A stretch of DNA of 64,000 bases from Ferrimonas balearica (GCF_019802055.1 NZ_JAHVHW010000007.1:248001-312000); one strand, 5' to 3'. Positions 27,349 through 35,743 are shown, counted from the stretch's first letter. Made by a program: numbers and translations. Notes: generated by a model not told the origin, from the sequence alone.

Positions 27349-28116
27349 GTGAACAGAGGGATTTTGGCGGCGTGCCTGATGGCGGTGCTGGTGACGGGTG
27401 CCACCGGAGCATATGCCGAGCAAACGGAGGAGTTGGACCTGGAGGTCAACTATAAGGACCCCCGGGATCCTATCGAGCCCTTCAACCGCCTGATGTGGGA
27501 TTTTAACTATCTCTTCCTGGACCGATACCTGTTCCGTCCGGTGGTTCACGCCTACGCCGATTACGTGCCCGAACCTGCCCGGGACAGCGTCGAGAATGTG
27601 GTGCGCAACCTTGATGAACCCTTCAGTGCGGTAAACAATCTGCTTCAGGCCAAACCGGATTGGGCGGCCAATGCCACAGCCCGCTTCCTGATCAACAGCA
27701 CCTTTGGTGTGGTCGGGCTCTTCGATGTGGCCAATCACATGGGGCTACCAAGAAAGCAGGATGAGTTTGGCGAAGTGCTGGGTTATTGGGGCGTTCCCAA
27801 TGGTCCCTATCTGATGTTGCCTGTGCTTGGTCCCAGTTCAGTCAGGGACGAAGTGGGCGATTTCATCGATAAACTATACTTCCCCCACAGTTTATTTAAT
27901 TTTTGGCAGCGAGCCGGGTTGTGGGCTTTGGACGGGCTTTCGGTTCGCAGTAAATTGATCGATCAGGAGGCGCTACTGGATAACGCATTGGATCCTTACG
28001 TATTTACTAAGGAAGCGTATTTCCAGTATGTCGAATATCAGCTGTATGACGGCAATCTCCCCGAGAAGGAGGAAGAGGACGATTTGCTGGAAGAGTATCT
28101 CGACGAGATCGACTGA
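27349..28116 (+). CDS. mlaA: Outer-membrane phospholipid-recycling protein MlaA (VacJ)
   Basis: MlaA removes phospholipids from the outer leaflet of the outer membrane with OmpC/F and passes them to MlaC. The 255-residue protein has an N-terminal hydrophobic signal (about 3-23, ending AYAEQ) and the family motifs DPIEPFNRLMWDFNY, ARFLINSTFGVVGLFDVA and FGEVLGYWGVPNGPYLMLPVLGPS (read in parts). Start: GTG at 27349 with GAGG 8 bases before it. E. coli MlaA is a lipoprotein. Here a Cys sits at residue 9 in LAAC, unusually near the start, and cleavage after AYA looks at least as likely. The Asp/Glu-rich C-terminus is longer than usual. Confidence 0.94.
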   Translation: MNRGILAACLMAVLVTGATGAYAEQTEELDLEVNYKDPRDPIEPFNRLMWDFNYLFLDRYLFRPVVHAYADYVPEPARDSVENVVRNLDEPFSAVNNLLQAKPDWAANATARFLINSTFGVVGLFDVANHMGLPRKQDEFGEVLGYWGVPNGPYLMLPVLGPSSVRDEVGDFIDKLYFPHSLFNFWQRAGLWALDGLSVRSKLIDQEALLDNALDPYVFTKEAYFQYVEYQLYDGNLPEKEEEDDLLEEYLDEID

Positions 28117-28156
28117 CAATCATAACGATAACAACATGATTTGAGGCGACAAAGCG

Positions 28157-29278
28157 ATGCAGTTGGATGGGCTTACGGTGCTTGTGGTCGAGGACGACCC
28201 GGTATTCCGTCAATTAGTAAGTGATTACTGTACGCAGTTGGGACTGGCCGTTACCGGGGCTGAAGATGGCCAGGAAGCGCTGGAGCGTTTCCACGACATC
28301 GAGCCGGACCTGGTTCTGGTTGACCTCTGTATGCCACGGATGGGTGGACTGGAGCTGCTCAAAGCGATCTCCCGAATTGCGCCGGAGGTGCCGAGCATCG
28401 TCATCACCGGCAACAAAGCGATGTCGGACGTGGTGGACGCATTGCGACTCGGTGCCTGGGATTACCTGATGAAACCCCTGACCGATCTGGCCGTGCTCAA
28501 GCAAGCCATCATCGATTGCTTGCGTGAAACCGGCGATGTTGCGGTACCGGAAGAACCTGAAATTCCCGGTTGGGAAGACCCCGGTCAATCCATCGAAATG
28601 GCGGATAACTTTGACGCCATCAAGCATGACACCCAAACCGCTTCCCTGATCCAGGCCCAGCTGTTTCCGGAATTCAGCCAGCGCCGCCAGGGTTATGAGT
28701 TCGGCTATAACCTGTTCCGTAATCAGCCGGTGAGTGACCGACTCTGTGACGGCTTTGAGTGCGGAGACCGTTTCTACTGCGCCTACCTTGCACGGGTTCA
28801 GCCCAGTGGCAACCTGAGTGCCTTTGTCAGTGTCATCATCCGCAGTTTCTTCAACCAGAAGCTTAAGCGTTACCGCCAGGGCGGCAGTGAAGCGATCCTC
28901 GAACCCTTTACCATGCTGAGTTATCTCAACGAGCAACTGGTTAAGTCGGGGCTGGGATGCACCCTGGACATCACCTATCTGGTGCTGGACCGCCACAGCC
29001 GCCGGGTCGCGATTGGGCGCGCTGGCAGCCAGGTGAAAGTCTATCTTCGAGCCGGTGATCTGCTCTCCCCATTGGCCTTGCCGGAAAGCCCCCCCGTGGG
29101 ACAAAGCAGCTGGAGCCAGCCTATCTGTCACTACCGTGATCTGGATGAGGGGCAAGCGCTGGTGCTGCTGGAAGGCGCGCCGATTGCACGGGAAACCGTA
29201 ATGGCCGAGCAGTTCGGAGGATTGCAGGAAGACACCGCTGGCGGCGCCTGCCTGCAACTGAAAAGCTCCGCCGGATAG
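28157..29278 (+). CDS. RssB-like response regulator with receiver and degenerate PP2C-type domain
   Basis: The 373 residues have an N-terminal receiver domain with Asp56 (LVLVDLCMPRMGG) and conserved GAWDYLMKPLTDL. A C-terminal domain with PP2C/SpoIIE-like layout follows (from about 165: SLIQAQLFPEF, then LDITYLVLDRHSRRVAIGRAG and GQALVLLEGAP). The metal-binding Asp pattern of active PP2C phosphatases is not evident, so it looks like a pseudo-phosphatase, as in RssB, the adaptor that delivers RpoS to ClpXP. RssB is the closest known match in layout. It lies 40 bases after mlaA and may share its transcript. I leave the symbol empty because RpoS control here is not shown. Confidence 0.8.
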   Translation: MQLDGLTVLVVEDDPVFRQLVSDYCTQLGLAVTGAEDGQEALERFHDIEPDLVLVDLCMPRMGGLELLKAISRIAPEVPSIVITGNKAMSDVVDALRLGAWDYLMKPLTDLAVLKQAIIDCLRETGDVAVPEEPEIPGWEDPGQSIEMADNFDAIKHDTQTASLIQAQLFPEFSQRRQGYEFGYNLFRNQPVSDRLCDGFECGDRFYCAYLARVQPSGNLSAFVSVIIRSFFNQKLKRYRQGGSEAILEPFTMLSYLNEQLVKSGLGCTLDITYLVLDRHSRRVAIGRAGSQVKVYLRAGDLLSPLALPESPPVGQSSWSQPICHYRDLDEGQALVLLEGAPIARETVMAEQFGGLQEDTAGGACLQLKSSAG

Positions 29279-29318
29279 TCCCGCCTAGGTAATCAACGAC
29301 GCTCCATTGCGTGGATGG

Positions 29319-29642
29319 GTAGCGTGGGCTTTCAGCCCACGGCATTTGCGCATTGAATATCCATCGGCCCGTGCTCTTGTAGCGTGGGCTTCTAGCCCAC
29401 GGCATAGGTACCCTGAAATCCCATTAGCCCGTGGGCTAGAAGCCCACGCTACGGTTGGTACGGTATTGGTGCTCTGAACTTCCAATGGCCCGTGCTCTTG
29501 TAGCGTGGGCTTTCAGCCCACGGCGCGCTATGGCTTTGGTGCATTGAATATCCAAGGGCCCGTGGGCTTATAGCCCACGGCGAACCACGGCATAGGTGCA
29601 TTGGATATCCAATGGCCCGTGGGCTCGAAGCCCACGCTACGT
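29319..29642. repeat. REP-like palindromic repeat cluster 2
   Basis: At least six copies of the GTAGCGTGGGCTT...AGCCCACGG palindrome alternate in orientation, separated by related spacers (CATAGGTGCATTGAATATCC, AATGGCCCGTG). The pairs form larger inverted repeats, as in REPIN doublets. The arms differ at one or two bases between copies. The same unit builds cluster 1 about 3.7 kb upstream. Open frames seen across this stretch are repeat artefacts. Confidence 0.92.
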
Positions 29643-29659
29643 TCATTCTCTGCAGACAC

Positions 29660-29690
29660 AAAAAAGCCCGGGTACTGGCCCGGGCTTTTA
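29660..29690 (-). terminator. Terminator of the POT transporter gene
   Basis: Stem GCCCGGG (29666-29672) with CCCGGGC (29679-29685), six-base loop. On the minus strand it is followed by six T (the A run at 29660-29665). On the plus strand four T follow, so it may work in both directions. It lies 14 bases beyond the transporter stop. Confidence 0.9.
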
Positions 29691-29703
29691 TTATGGCGTT
29701 CGA

Positions 29704-31209
29704 TTAGGAGCGCGGCATGGCTTCGTGGTCGGCAGTGACGGCCACTTCCTCTTCCAGCGCTTGCTCTTCGGTCTTGGTGTGCGGGCCTTCGGCACCGTGC
29801 ATCCAATCAACCAGCTTGTCGGCCATGAAGTACAGGATCACACCGGAGATGGCAGCGGTAATCGCGATGCCACCGAAGATGGACAGGGCGTTCGCCAGCT
29901 GCTCTTCCTTCTCACCACCGTGGCCGATAAAGGAGCCAACAACACCGGCGATCTTGTTCGCAGCAGCAATGAACAGGAACCAGGCACCCATCATCAGGGA
30001 GGCGATGCGCAGCGGAGCCAGCTTGGTCACCATGGACAGACCAATCGGAGACAGACACAGCTCACCCATGGTGTGGAAGAAGTAGGCACCCACCAGCCAC
30101 CACATGGAGGACTTGGCAGTCGGGTCACCACCCATCTCAACCACGGCACCGATCATAAATACGAAGCCCACGGCCAGCAGGAACAGACCCAGAGCAAACT
30201 TCACCGGGGAGTTCGGCTCACGGTCGCCCATGCGTACCCACAGGGAGGCGATTACCGGCGCGAAGATTACGATGAAGATGGCGTTCAGAGACTGGAACCA
30301 GGTGGTCGGAACTTCCCAGCCGCCCAGAGAGCGGTCGGTAAACTCGTTGGTGAACAGGTTCATCAGACCACCAGCTTGCTCGAAGCCAGCCCAGAAGATG
30401 ATGGTGAACAGACCCATCACCATGATCACTTTGATGCGGTCACGCTCTTGCGCGGTCAGCGGCTCTTTCTTGGCGCTCTGCTTGTTGGCCAGATCCTGCT
30501 TGGCAGCCGGAACTGTACCGATGTCACCCAGCAGACGCTGAGCCCAGACGGCCTGGATAACCAGGGAGATCAGCATACCGATACCGGCCAGAATGAAACC
30601 GGCCTGCCAGTCATTCACGAACACTTCAGCGCCGTCGATGATCTGAGTGCTACCAAAGGCCTTGTAGGCCCAGGCCACCAGGAAGCCGGACAGAGCGGCA
30701 CCCACGTTGATGCCCATGTAGAAGATGGTGAATGCACCGTCACGGCGGTGGTCGCCTTCCTGGTACAGGTCACCCACCATGGTGGAGATGTTCGGCTTGA
30801 ACAGACCGTTACCCAGAATCAGCACACCCAGACCGAGGTAGAACACGGTGGTTTCCATGCCTGGGATCCAGGTATGGGGCGTACCCAAAAGGAACTGACC
30901 GATGGCCATCATGGCACCACCGATCATGATGGCTTTACGCTGACCCAATACGTTGTCAGCCAGCCAACCACCAATCAGCGGAGTGAGGTAAACCAGGCCG
31001 GTAAAGGTGCCATACAAAGAGAGGGCGTCTGCTTGGGTCCAACCCAGGCCGCCGCCCCCTTCGGTGCTTACACGGTCAACCAGATAGAGCACCAGAATGG
31101 CGCGCATGGCGTAGTAACTGAATCGTTCCCAGAGTTCTGTGGTGAACAGCAGGAACAGGCCCTTGGGGTGACCTAGAAAGGTACCGGTGTCCGGCTTGCT
31201 TGCGCTCAT
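29704..31209 (-). CDS. Proton-dependent oligopeptide transporter, POT/PTR2 family
   Basis: The 501-residue protein is a POT-family MFS transporter that takes up di- and tripeptides with protons. It carries the family signature ELWERFSYYAMR near residues 25-36 (ExxERFxYY) and many hydrophobic segments consistent with 14 helices. A second motif lies at FYMGINVGAALSGF. The tail has a run of acidic residues (EEQALEEEVAVTADHEAMPRS). It is a single-gene unit on the minus strand. A -10-like CATAAT lies about 25 bases upstream of the ATG but has no good -35 box. The subtype (DtpA/DtpB or DtpT) cannot be assigned by eye. Confidence 0.93.
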   Translation of the reverse strand: MSASKPDTGTFLGHPKGLFLLFTTELWERFSYYAMRAILVLYLVDRVSTEGGGGLGWTQADALSLYGTFTGLVYLTPLIGGWLADNVLGQRKAIMIGGAMMAIGQFLLGTPHTWIPGMETTVFYLGLGVLILGNGLFKPNISTMVGDLYQEGDHRRDGAFTIFYMGINVGAALSGFLVAWAYKAFGSTQIIDGAEVFVNDWQAGFILAGIGMLISLVIQAVWAQRLLGDIGTVPAAKQDLANKQSAKKEPLTAQERDRIKVIMVMGLFTIIFWAGFEQAGGLMNLFTNEFTDRSLGGWEVPTTWFQSLNAIFIVIFAPVIASLWVRMGDREPNSPVKFALGLFLLAVGFVFMIGAVVEMGGDPTAKSSMWWLVGAYFFHTMGELCLSPIGLSMVTKLAPLRIASLMMGAWFLFIAAANKIAGVVGSFIGHGGEKEEQLANALSIFGGIAITAAISGVILYFMADKLVDWMHGAEGPHTKTEEQALEEEVAVTADHEAMPRS

Positions 31210-31635
31210 GAATGTAGATTACCTTGCGTCGTTATTATGGCCCTCTGCCGCGCGGATCCGGAATTGACACGTCATCTGGCAAGGCAGTTGGGACTGTAGT
31301 GCGCAGGCCAACTGCATTGCCGTCACAACCGAATCAGATGCCCGACAGGGGAATGTGAACCCACAAGTTCTATCCCGATGTGGATCCGATGTCAATTTCA
31401 TCACCAGGATGTTCGAAAATTAGGCGTAAAGCGGGGCATTCTGAGGGGATGTAAGAGATCTCTCACCCAGTTGTGTTGAATCTGTACTACCTGAAGAACA
31501 ATTCATTCAAATGAACGCAGAATCTGCCCGCTTGAGTAGGACGTTGCTTGCGACCATTACTCAGCTTGGTATTATGCTTCTTCGGTATGGAACACCGTTT
31601 GGATTTGATGCTGTAGATTTTGAAGGTGGGCTTAA
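31210..31635. other. Intergenic region between the divergent POT transporter and rfaH genes
   Basis: This 426-base gap must hold the outward promoters for both genes. I found no convincing -35/-10 pair in either direction. A TTGACA occurs at about 31264 (+ strand) without a suitable -10 box. A GAGATCTC palindrome lies inside TAAGAGATCTCTCA at about 31452. Small open frames here have no recognisable product. Confidence 0.6.
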
Positions 31636-32127
31636 ATGCTGGGTTGGTACTTGCTTTACTGCAAAGGAAAGAAGGAAGCCACAGCCCGAGCACATCTGGA
31701 GCAGCGAAATTTAGGCTGCTTCCTCCCGGAAGCGGAGGTGGAATGCATCAAACGAGGCAAGCGCACCAAGGAGATGGTGCCACTTTTCCCGAACTATCTC
31801 TTTGTTCGGTTTGACCCCTTTCAGACGCCCATCCGGACTGTACTCTCAGTTCCCGGTGTGTCGTCTGTGGTTCGGACCGATGGCCAGATGGTTCCCGTGG
31901 ATACCTCTCTCGTTGTCGGGTTGAGACAGCGCCTGTCTCAGTCGCCCTGTACCATCTCTGAGCTGCCGCAGGCAGGCGATAAAGTCGAGATCCTGGACGG
32001 ACCATTCGCCAGCCTTAATGCGGTTTTTTGCGAACCGGATGGCGCCACGCGAAGTCGACTTCTACTCAATATTTTGGGTAATCAGCAACATATTGCTCTT
32101 GGTAACCTCTCTATCCGTCGCCTATAG
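31636..32127 (+). CDS. rfaH: Transcription antiterminator RfaH
   Basis: RfaH is a NusG paralogue that is recruited at ops sites to suppress termination and promote translation in long surface-polysaccharide operons. The 163-residue protein (E. coli: 162) has the N-terminal NGN domain starting MLGWYLLYCKGKKEATARAH, with PLFPNYLFVRFD. The C-terminal region includes AGDKVEILDGPFASLNAVF, a KOW-like segment. It lies directly before the polysaccharide operon, and an ops-like sequence follows 115 bases after its stop. This suggests a locus-specific activator. A genome-wide RfaH elsewhere is possible but cannot be seen. Confidence 0.92.
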   Translation: MLGWYLLYCKGKKEATARAHLEQRNLGCFLPEAEVECIKRGKRTKEMVPLFPNYLFVRFDPFQTPIRTVLSVPGVSSVVRTDGQMVPVDTSLVVGLRQRLSQSPCTISELPQAGDKVEILDGPFASLNAVFCEPDGATRSRLLLNILGNQQHIALGNLSIRRL

Positions 32128-32495
32128 CGACAGCAACTGAGATAGAGGCAGGGGAATGCCGGGCCGAGTACTGCCCAGCGTCAATCTGGAGTATTGGGTG
32201 GCGAAAAAACGCCACTGTTCGCACTTTGGGAGCACACCCAAGGGCGGCAGCGTGCCAAAATCCAGTTACCATAAAATCCACAGTCTTTATTAATCATGGC
32301 TTTGTGAGTTAGTGAATGCTTGCATATCCAGATTGGTTGGCTACTGTAAATTGAACCACAACCCGCAAACAGTCCGCAGTTGGGCAAGGCCCCGGACCGT
32401 GTAAGTAATGATGATGAACGCCTTAACATCGGTTAGGTCTGGGACGGAGGAGAAGCCTTTGCATCACTGCAACTGGGGTTACAAGGATGTGATGA
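32128..32495 (+). promoter_or_regulatory. Leader region of the polysaccharide operon (JUMPStart-like)
   Basis: This 368-base gap between rfaH and the wecA-type gene contains no supported gene. It holds a perfect hairpin GTGGCG-A6-CGCCAC (32198-32215), a second stem TTGGG/CCCAA (32226-32241) and, directly after it, an ops-like element (32243-32254). This order recalls the JUMPStart leaders of E. coli capsule and LPS operons. I did not recognise the promoter itself. Confidence 0.65.
32243..32254 (+). promoter_or_regulatory. ops-like RfaH recruitment element
   Basis: GGCGGCAGCGTG matches the E. coli ops element GGCGGTAGCGTG at 11 of 12 positions, followed by C as in JUMPStart. The changed base is position 6 (T to C). 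As I recall, position 6 is contacted by RfaH in the E. coli hairpin, so its local RfaH might have an altered preference. The position, on the coding strand between rfaH and the operon, supports the call. Confidence 0.7.
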
Positions 32496-33566
32496 ATGGT
32501 TGAGTTTGCTGGCTTTGGTCTCGTACCAATGACCTTTTCATTTCTAACCAGCTACCTGTTTATTCGGGCCTGTAAGCCGATAGCGATCCGTGTCGGCCTT
32601 GTCGACTCTCCTGGTGGCCGTAAAGAGCATCAGGGGGAAGTCCCTCTGATTGGCGGCATTGCGATCTTTCTGTCGGCAATGTCGTCGTTGCTGTTGTTTG
32701 CGCCAGCCAGCACCCAACTTCGCCTGTACCTGATGGCTTCGATTACCATGCTCTTTATCGGGGTACTGGATGATCGCTACAACCTGCGGGTATCCCACCG
32801 CCTGTTCAGTCAGGCACTGGCTTCAGCAATGATGGTGTTTGGCGCGGAGATCTACATCAGCAGCGTCGGTAACCTGGCCGCACTGGGAGAGGTCAGCACC
32901 GGCTGGTTTGGCCCGGTCCTCACCATGATTGCCGTGATTGGCGCCATCAATGCGTTCAATATGGTGGATGGCATTGATGGCCTGGCGGGTTGCCTGAGCA
33001 TCATTTCTCTCGGCACGATCGCGTTGTTGATGCACCTTAACAGCAACCCTTGGGAACTGATGGCGCTTATTTATATCGGGGGCATTGCCGCTTACCTGAT
33101 GTTTAATAATGGCTGGCCCAACCGTCGCCTCAAGAAAATCTTTATGGGGGATGCGGGCGCGATGGTGATTGGATTTACCATCGTCTGGTTGTTGGTGTGT
33201 GGTAGTCAGGGGAGTGACATCAGTTTCCGTCCGGTGACGGCGCTCTGGATCATCGCGTTTCCGCTGATGGATATGGCTTCCATCATGTACCGCAGGGTGC
33301 GACAGGGTAAGAGCCCGTTTATGGCGGATCGACAGCACCTGCATCACATCTTCCTGCGCATGGGTTTCTCGCCTAAGCAAGCGCTCTTTGCCATCTCACT
33401 CGGCTCATTGATTATGGCGGCGATAGGGGTGGCGGGCGAAATTTATCAGGTTACTGAAGCCATAATGCTTTTGGCCTTCCTTGCCGTTTTTTCTGCCTAC
33501 TGCTGGGTGATTCAGCATGTGTGGCAGATCCTGACTTGGTACCGACGCCAGGTCGGCATCAATTGA
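32496..33566 (+). CDS. wecA: WecA-type undecaprenyl-phosphate sugar-1-phosphate transferase
   Basis: WecA-family enzymes start glycan synthesis by moving a HexNAc-1-phosphate (usually GlcNAc) from a UDP-sugar to undecaprenyl phosphate in the inner membrane. The 356-residue protein has about 11 hydrophobic segments and the family motifs LDDRYNLR, NAFNMVDGIDGLAG, FMGDAGAMVIGF and the HLHHIFLRMG loop. Start: ATG at 32496 with AAGGA about 9 bases upstream. It is the first structural gene after the ops leader. The substrate sugar is not determined by eye, and the symbol rests on family likeness. Odd: it precedes Kps-type ABC export genes, which usually do not use an undecaprenyl carrier. Confidence 0.85.
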   Translation: MVEFAGFGLVPMTFSFLTSYLFIRACKPIAIRVGLVDSPGGRKEHQGEVPLIGGIAIFLSAMSSLLLFAPASTQLRLYLMASITMLFIGVLDDRYNLRVSHRLFSQALASAMMVFGAEIYISSVGNLAALGEVSTGWFGPVLTMIAVIGAINAFNMVDGIDGLAGCLSIISLGTIALLMHLNSNPWELMALIYIGGIAAYLMFNNGWPNRRLKKIFMGDAGAMVIGFTIVWLLVCGSQGSDISFRPVTALWIIAFPLMDMASIMYRRVRQGKSPFMADRQHLHHIFLRMGFSPKQALFAISLGSLIMAAIGVAGEIYQVTEAIMLLAFLAVFSAYCWVIQHVWQILTWYRRQVGIN

Positions 33567-33593
33567 ACTTTAAAGCAGAATAAGCCTCGTCAG

Positions 33594-33992
33594 ATGATTC
33601 TGAAATCTTTGAAAAAAATTGGCCCAGCCTTATGGTTGGGCTTTCTCGTTACTGGATGTGCCTCTTCGGTTCCTCAGGTCAGTGCATCCCGCCCACTGGT
33701 CAGCAGTGGTGCGGCCGCCGTTATCGGCCAAGCTTTGCCTGCCGAGTTAAGCGACCAGTTGAGCCGCACCTATAGCGGTCAATCCATCCTCTACAAGCAC
33801 TATCAGATTCTGTTGGGCAGAGATTATGTCTCTGCATTGGGCGATACCTGTCGTGCGGTTAATGTAGTGGACACTGAATTGAACGAGGCACCGCAGGCGC
33901 GCATTGTCTGTGAGTCGCAGCAGCAATGGTGGCTGATGCCAGAGATTTCCGATCAGACGGACTCTGAAGCATTCTTTGAGGCGTCGAACTGA
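33594..33992 (+). CDS. Small lipoprotein of unknown function upstream of kpsD
   Basis: The 132-residue product has a lipoprotein signal peptide with lipobox LVTGC and Cys22. The mature part (about 110 residues) has two further Cys (in GDTCRAV and RIVCESQ), which could form a disulfide, and the segment LSRTYSGQSILYKHYQILLGRDY. I do not recognise a family. The residue after the lipid Cys is Ala, not Asp, so outer-membrane sorting is expected. It overlaps nothing and ends 1 base before the kpsD start, suggesting a role in capsule export or surface assembly. That is inference. Confidence 0.8.
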   Translation: MILKSLKKIGPALWLGFLVTGCASSVPQVSASRPLVSSGAAAVIGQALPAELSDQLSRTYSGQSILYKHYQILLGRDYVSALGDTCRAVNVVDTELNEAPQARIVCESQQQWWLMPEISDQTDSEAFFEASN

Positions 33993-33993
33993 T

Positions 33994-35736
33994 ATGACGA
34001 GACTAAAACTATGGCTGGCTAAGGCCTCTGTCGCCTTGTTATTTTTCACCGGCATTGTTCAGGCGGCCACGCCTCAGCAGTTGGAAGCGATGAACGCCTC
34101 CGGCATGATGCCGCCGACTAGCCAAATGCCGCTAACACAACCGAACGTGGTCAATCCTTCTCAGGCGCAGCAATACACGCAGCAGCCTCGCGACGGGATC
34201 CTGCTTCCCGGTGAAACAGGGGTAAACCAGTTGTTGCCCGTACCGGAAGAGGGGTTGCCGCCGCCGTATGGCGCGAACCTGTTTGCGGGTGGCTACGAGA
34301 CTGAGCGATTTGATGGATTGAACGACGACTACCTGATTGCGCCGGGTGACAAGATCAGCATCTGGATCTGGGGGGCGGTGAACCAGGGTGAAGTGGTTAC
34401 TGTGGATAACCAGGGTAACATCTTTATCCAGAACATCGGCCCGGTGAAGGTGGCGAACGTCAAAGCGTCCCAAATCAACCGGTACGTTACCGAGCAGATC
34501 TCCCGAGTCTACAAACGGGACGTCAATATCTACGTTAACCTGCTCAATGCTACCCCGGTTGCGATTTACGTCACCGGCAATGTGGTGCGCCCCGGACAGT
34601 ACGCCGGTATGGCATCTGACAGCCCCCTGTTTTTCCTGAAGCGGGCAGGAGGCATTGACTCTGAGCGGGGCAGTTACCGCAGCATCGAGGTGCTGCGTGG
34701 TGGCAAGGTGATCGCCGAGTTTGACCTGTATGAGTTCCTGCTGAATGGCGTATTGCCCAAGGTTAACTTCAAAGACAATGACGTCATTCTGGTTAAGCGC
34801 CAAAAAGCGACAGTTGTTGTTTCCGGAGCCGTGCGCTACCCCTTCCGTTTCGAGTTTAAGGATGACAGTGCCTCCGGTACTGAACTGGCGCACTATGCCC
34901 GTCCTTTAGCCAAAGTCAGCCACGTTGGCATTGCCGGTGCACGCAAAGACGGCCCCTTCTCCGTCTATCTGCCCTACAAAGATTTTGAAAACTACCAACT
35001 GCGTGATGGCGACCGCCTTCTGTTCAATGACGATCTTCACGCCCAGGTCTTCGACGTTCAGATCCAGGGCAGCTATCTTGGCCCCTCCTACTTCGCCGTT
35101 AAACGCAATACGCGATTGCACGACTTGTTGGCGCACATTGAGGTTGACCCGAATCTGGCGGATTTCAGCAACGTCTACATTCAACGTAAAAGCGTTGCGG
35201 AAAAGCAAAAGGAGATGATTGAACAATCCCTTCAACGTCTGGAACGTAGTGTCTTTACGGCACCGGTTTCCTCCGATGGTGAGGCACGTATCCGCGCTGA
35301 AGAGGCCAGCATGGTGCTGGAGTTCACCAAGCGGGCTCGCTTGATTGAACCTCTGGGCCGTGTCGTGGTGGCGGATCAGGGTAATGTGGCCAACATCCTG
35401 CTGGAGCAGGGCGATGTGGTGTGGATCCCCTCCAAAACCGACCTGATTCATATTGGGGGCGAGGTTATGATGCCGCAGGCCGTGGTTGCCAACCCCGAGG
35501 CAACCATTGAGGACTATGTGGCCTGGGCTGGCGGATACACTGAGCGTGCCAATTACGAGCAGATTATGGTGATTCATCCCAACGGCATGGTCGACACTAA
35601 TGCTAAGGGGCCACTGCAACCAGGAGATCAAATCCTGGTGTTACCTCGAGTCGATGTGAAGGTGATGCAGACGGTGAAAGACATCACCCAAATCATCTAC
35701 CAGATCGCTATCGCTGCGAATGTCGCCATCAACTGA
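33994..35736 (+). CDS. kpsD: KpsD-like polysaccharide export outer-membrane protein
   Basis: The 580-residue protein is a periplasmic/outer-membrane polysaccharide exporter (Poly_export and SLBB domains, KpsD/Wza superfamily). A cleavable signal peptide (about 1-24, ending GIVQA) precedes a Pro/Gln-rich stretch. The Poly_export domain follows (YLIAPGDKISIWIWGAVNQG at about 110) with SLBB repeats, for example VAIYVTGNVVRPGQYAGMA and VVVSGAVRYPF. No lipobox is seen, unlike Wza. I use the ATG at 33994; a TTG at 33976 lies inside the previous gene. KpsM, KpsT and KpsE follow directly, so KpsD of an ABC-dependent capsule is the best fit. Confidence 0.9.
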   Translation: MTRLKLWLAKASVALLFFTGIVQAATPQQLEAMNASGMMPPTSQMPLTQPNVVNPSQAQQYTQQPRDGILLPGETGVNQLLPVPEEGLPPPYGANLFAGGYETERFDGLNDDYLIAPGDKISIWIWGAVNQGEVVTVDNQGNIFIQNIGPVKVANVKASQINRYVTEQISRVYKRDVNIYVNLLNATPVAIYVTGNVVRPGQYAGMASDSPLFFLKRAGGIDSERGSYRSIEVLRGGKVIAEFDLYEFLLNGVLPKVNFKDNDVILVKRQKATVVVSGAVRYPFRFEFKDDSASGTELAHYARPLAKVSHVGIAGARKDGPFSVYLPYKDFENYQLRDGDRLLFNDDLHAQVFDVQIQGSYLGPSYFAVKRNTRLHDLLAHIEVDPNLADFSNVYIQRKSVAEKQKEMIEQSLQRLERSVFTAPVSSDGEARIRAEEASMVLEFTKRARLIEPLGRVVVADQGNVANILLEQGDVVWIPSKTDLIHIGGEVMMPQAVVANPEATIEDYVAWAGGYTERANYEQIMVIHPNGMVDTNAKGPLQPGDQILVLPRVDVKVMQTVKDITQIIYQIAIAANVAIN

Positions 35737-35743
35737 GCGTGTT

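Noticed and set aside
25479-29642. Regularly spaced repeats as a CRISPR array
   Set aside because: The repeats are palindromic, alternate in orientation and have similar spacers. There are no cas genes. REP-like elements fit better.
29285-29806. Minus-strand open frames over repeat cluster 2
   Set aside because: The predicted proteins are translations of the repeated DNA (recurring WASSPRA/CRGLEAHAT-like strings) and have no coding features.
31264-31300. TTGACA as a -35 box for rfaH
   Set aside because: No -10 box at 16-18 bases; the nearest candidate is about 23 bases away, and the rfaH start is 370 bases downstream.
31511-31714. Small open frame upstream of and overlapping rfaH
   Set aside because: It overlaps rfaH in another frame and its composition is not protein-like. 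No leader-peptide features were seen.
32496-33566. First transferase as a WbaP/PglC-type initiator
   Set aside because: Many membrane segments and the LDD, VDGIDGLAG and HLHH motifs match the WecA/MraY superfamily instead.
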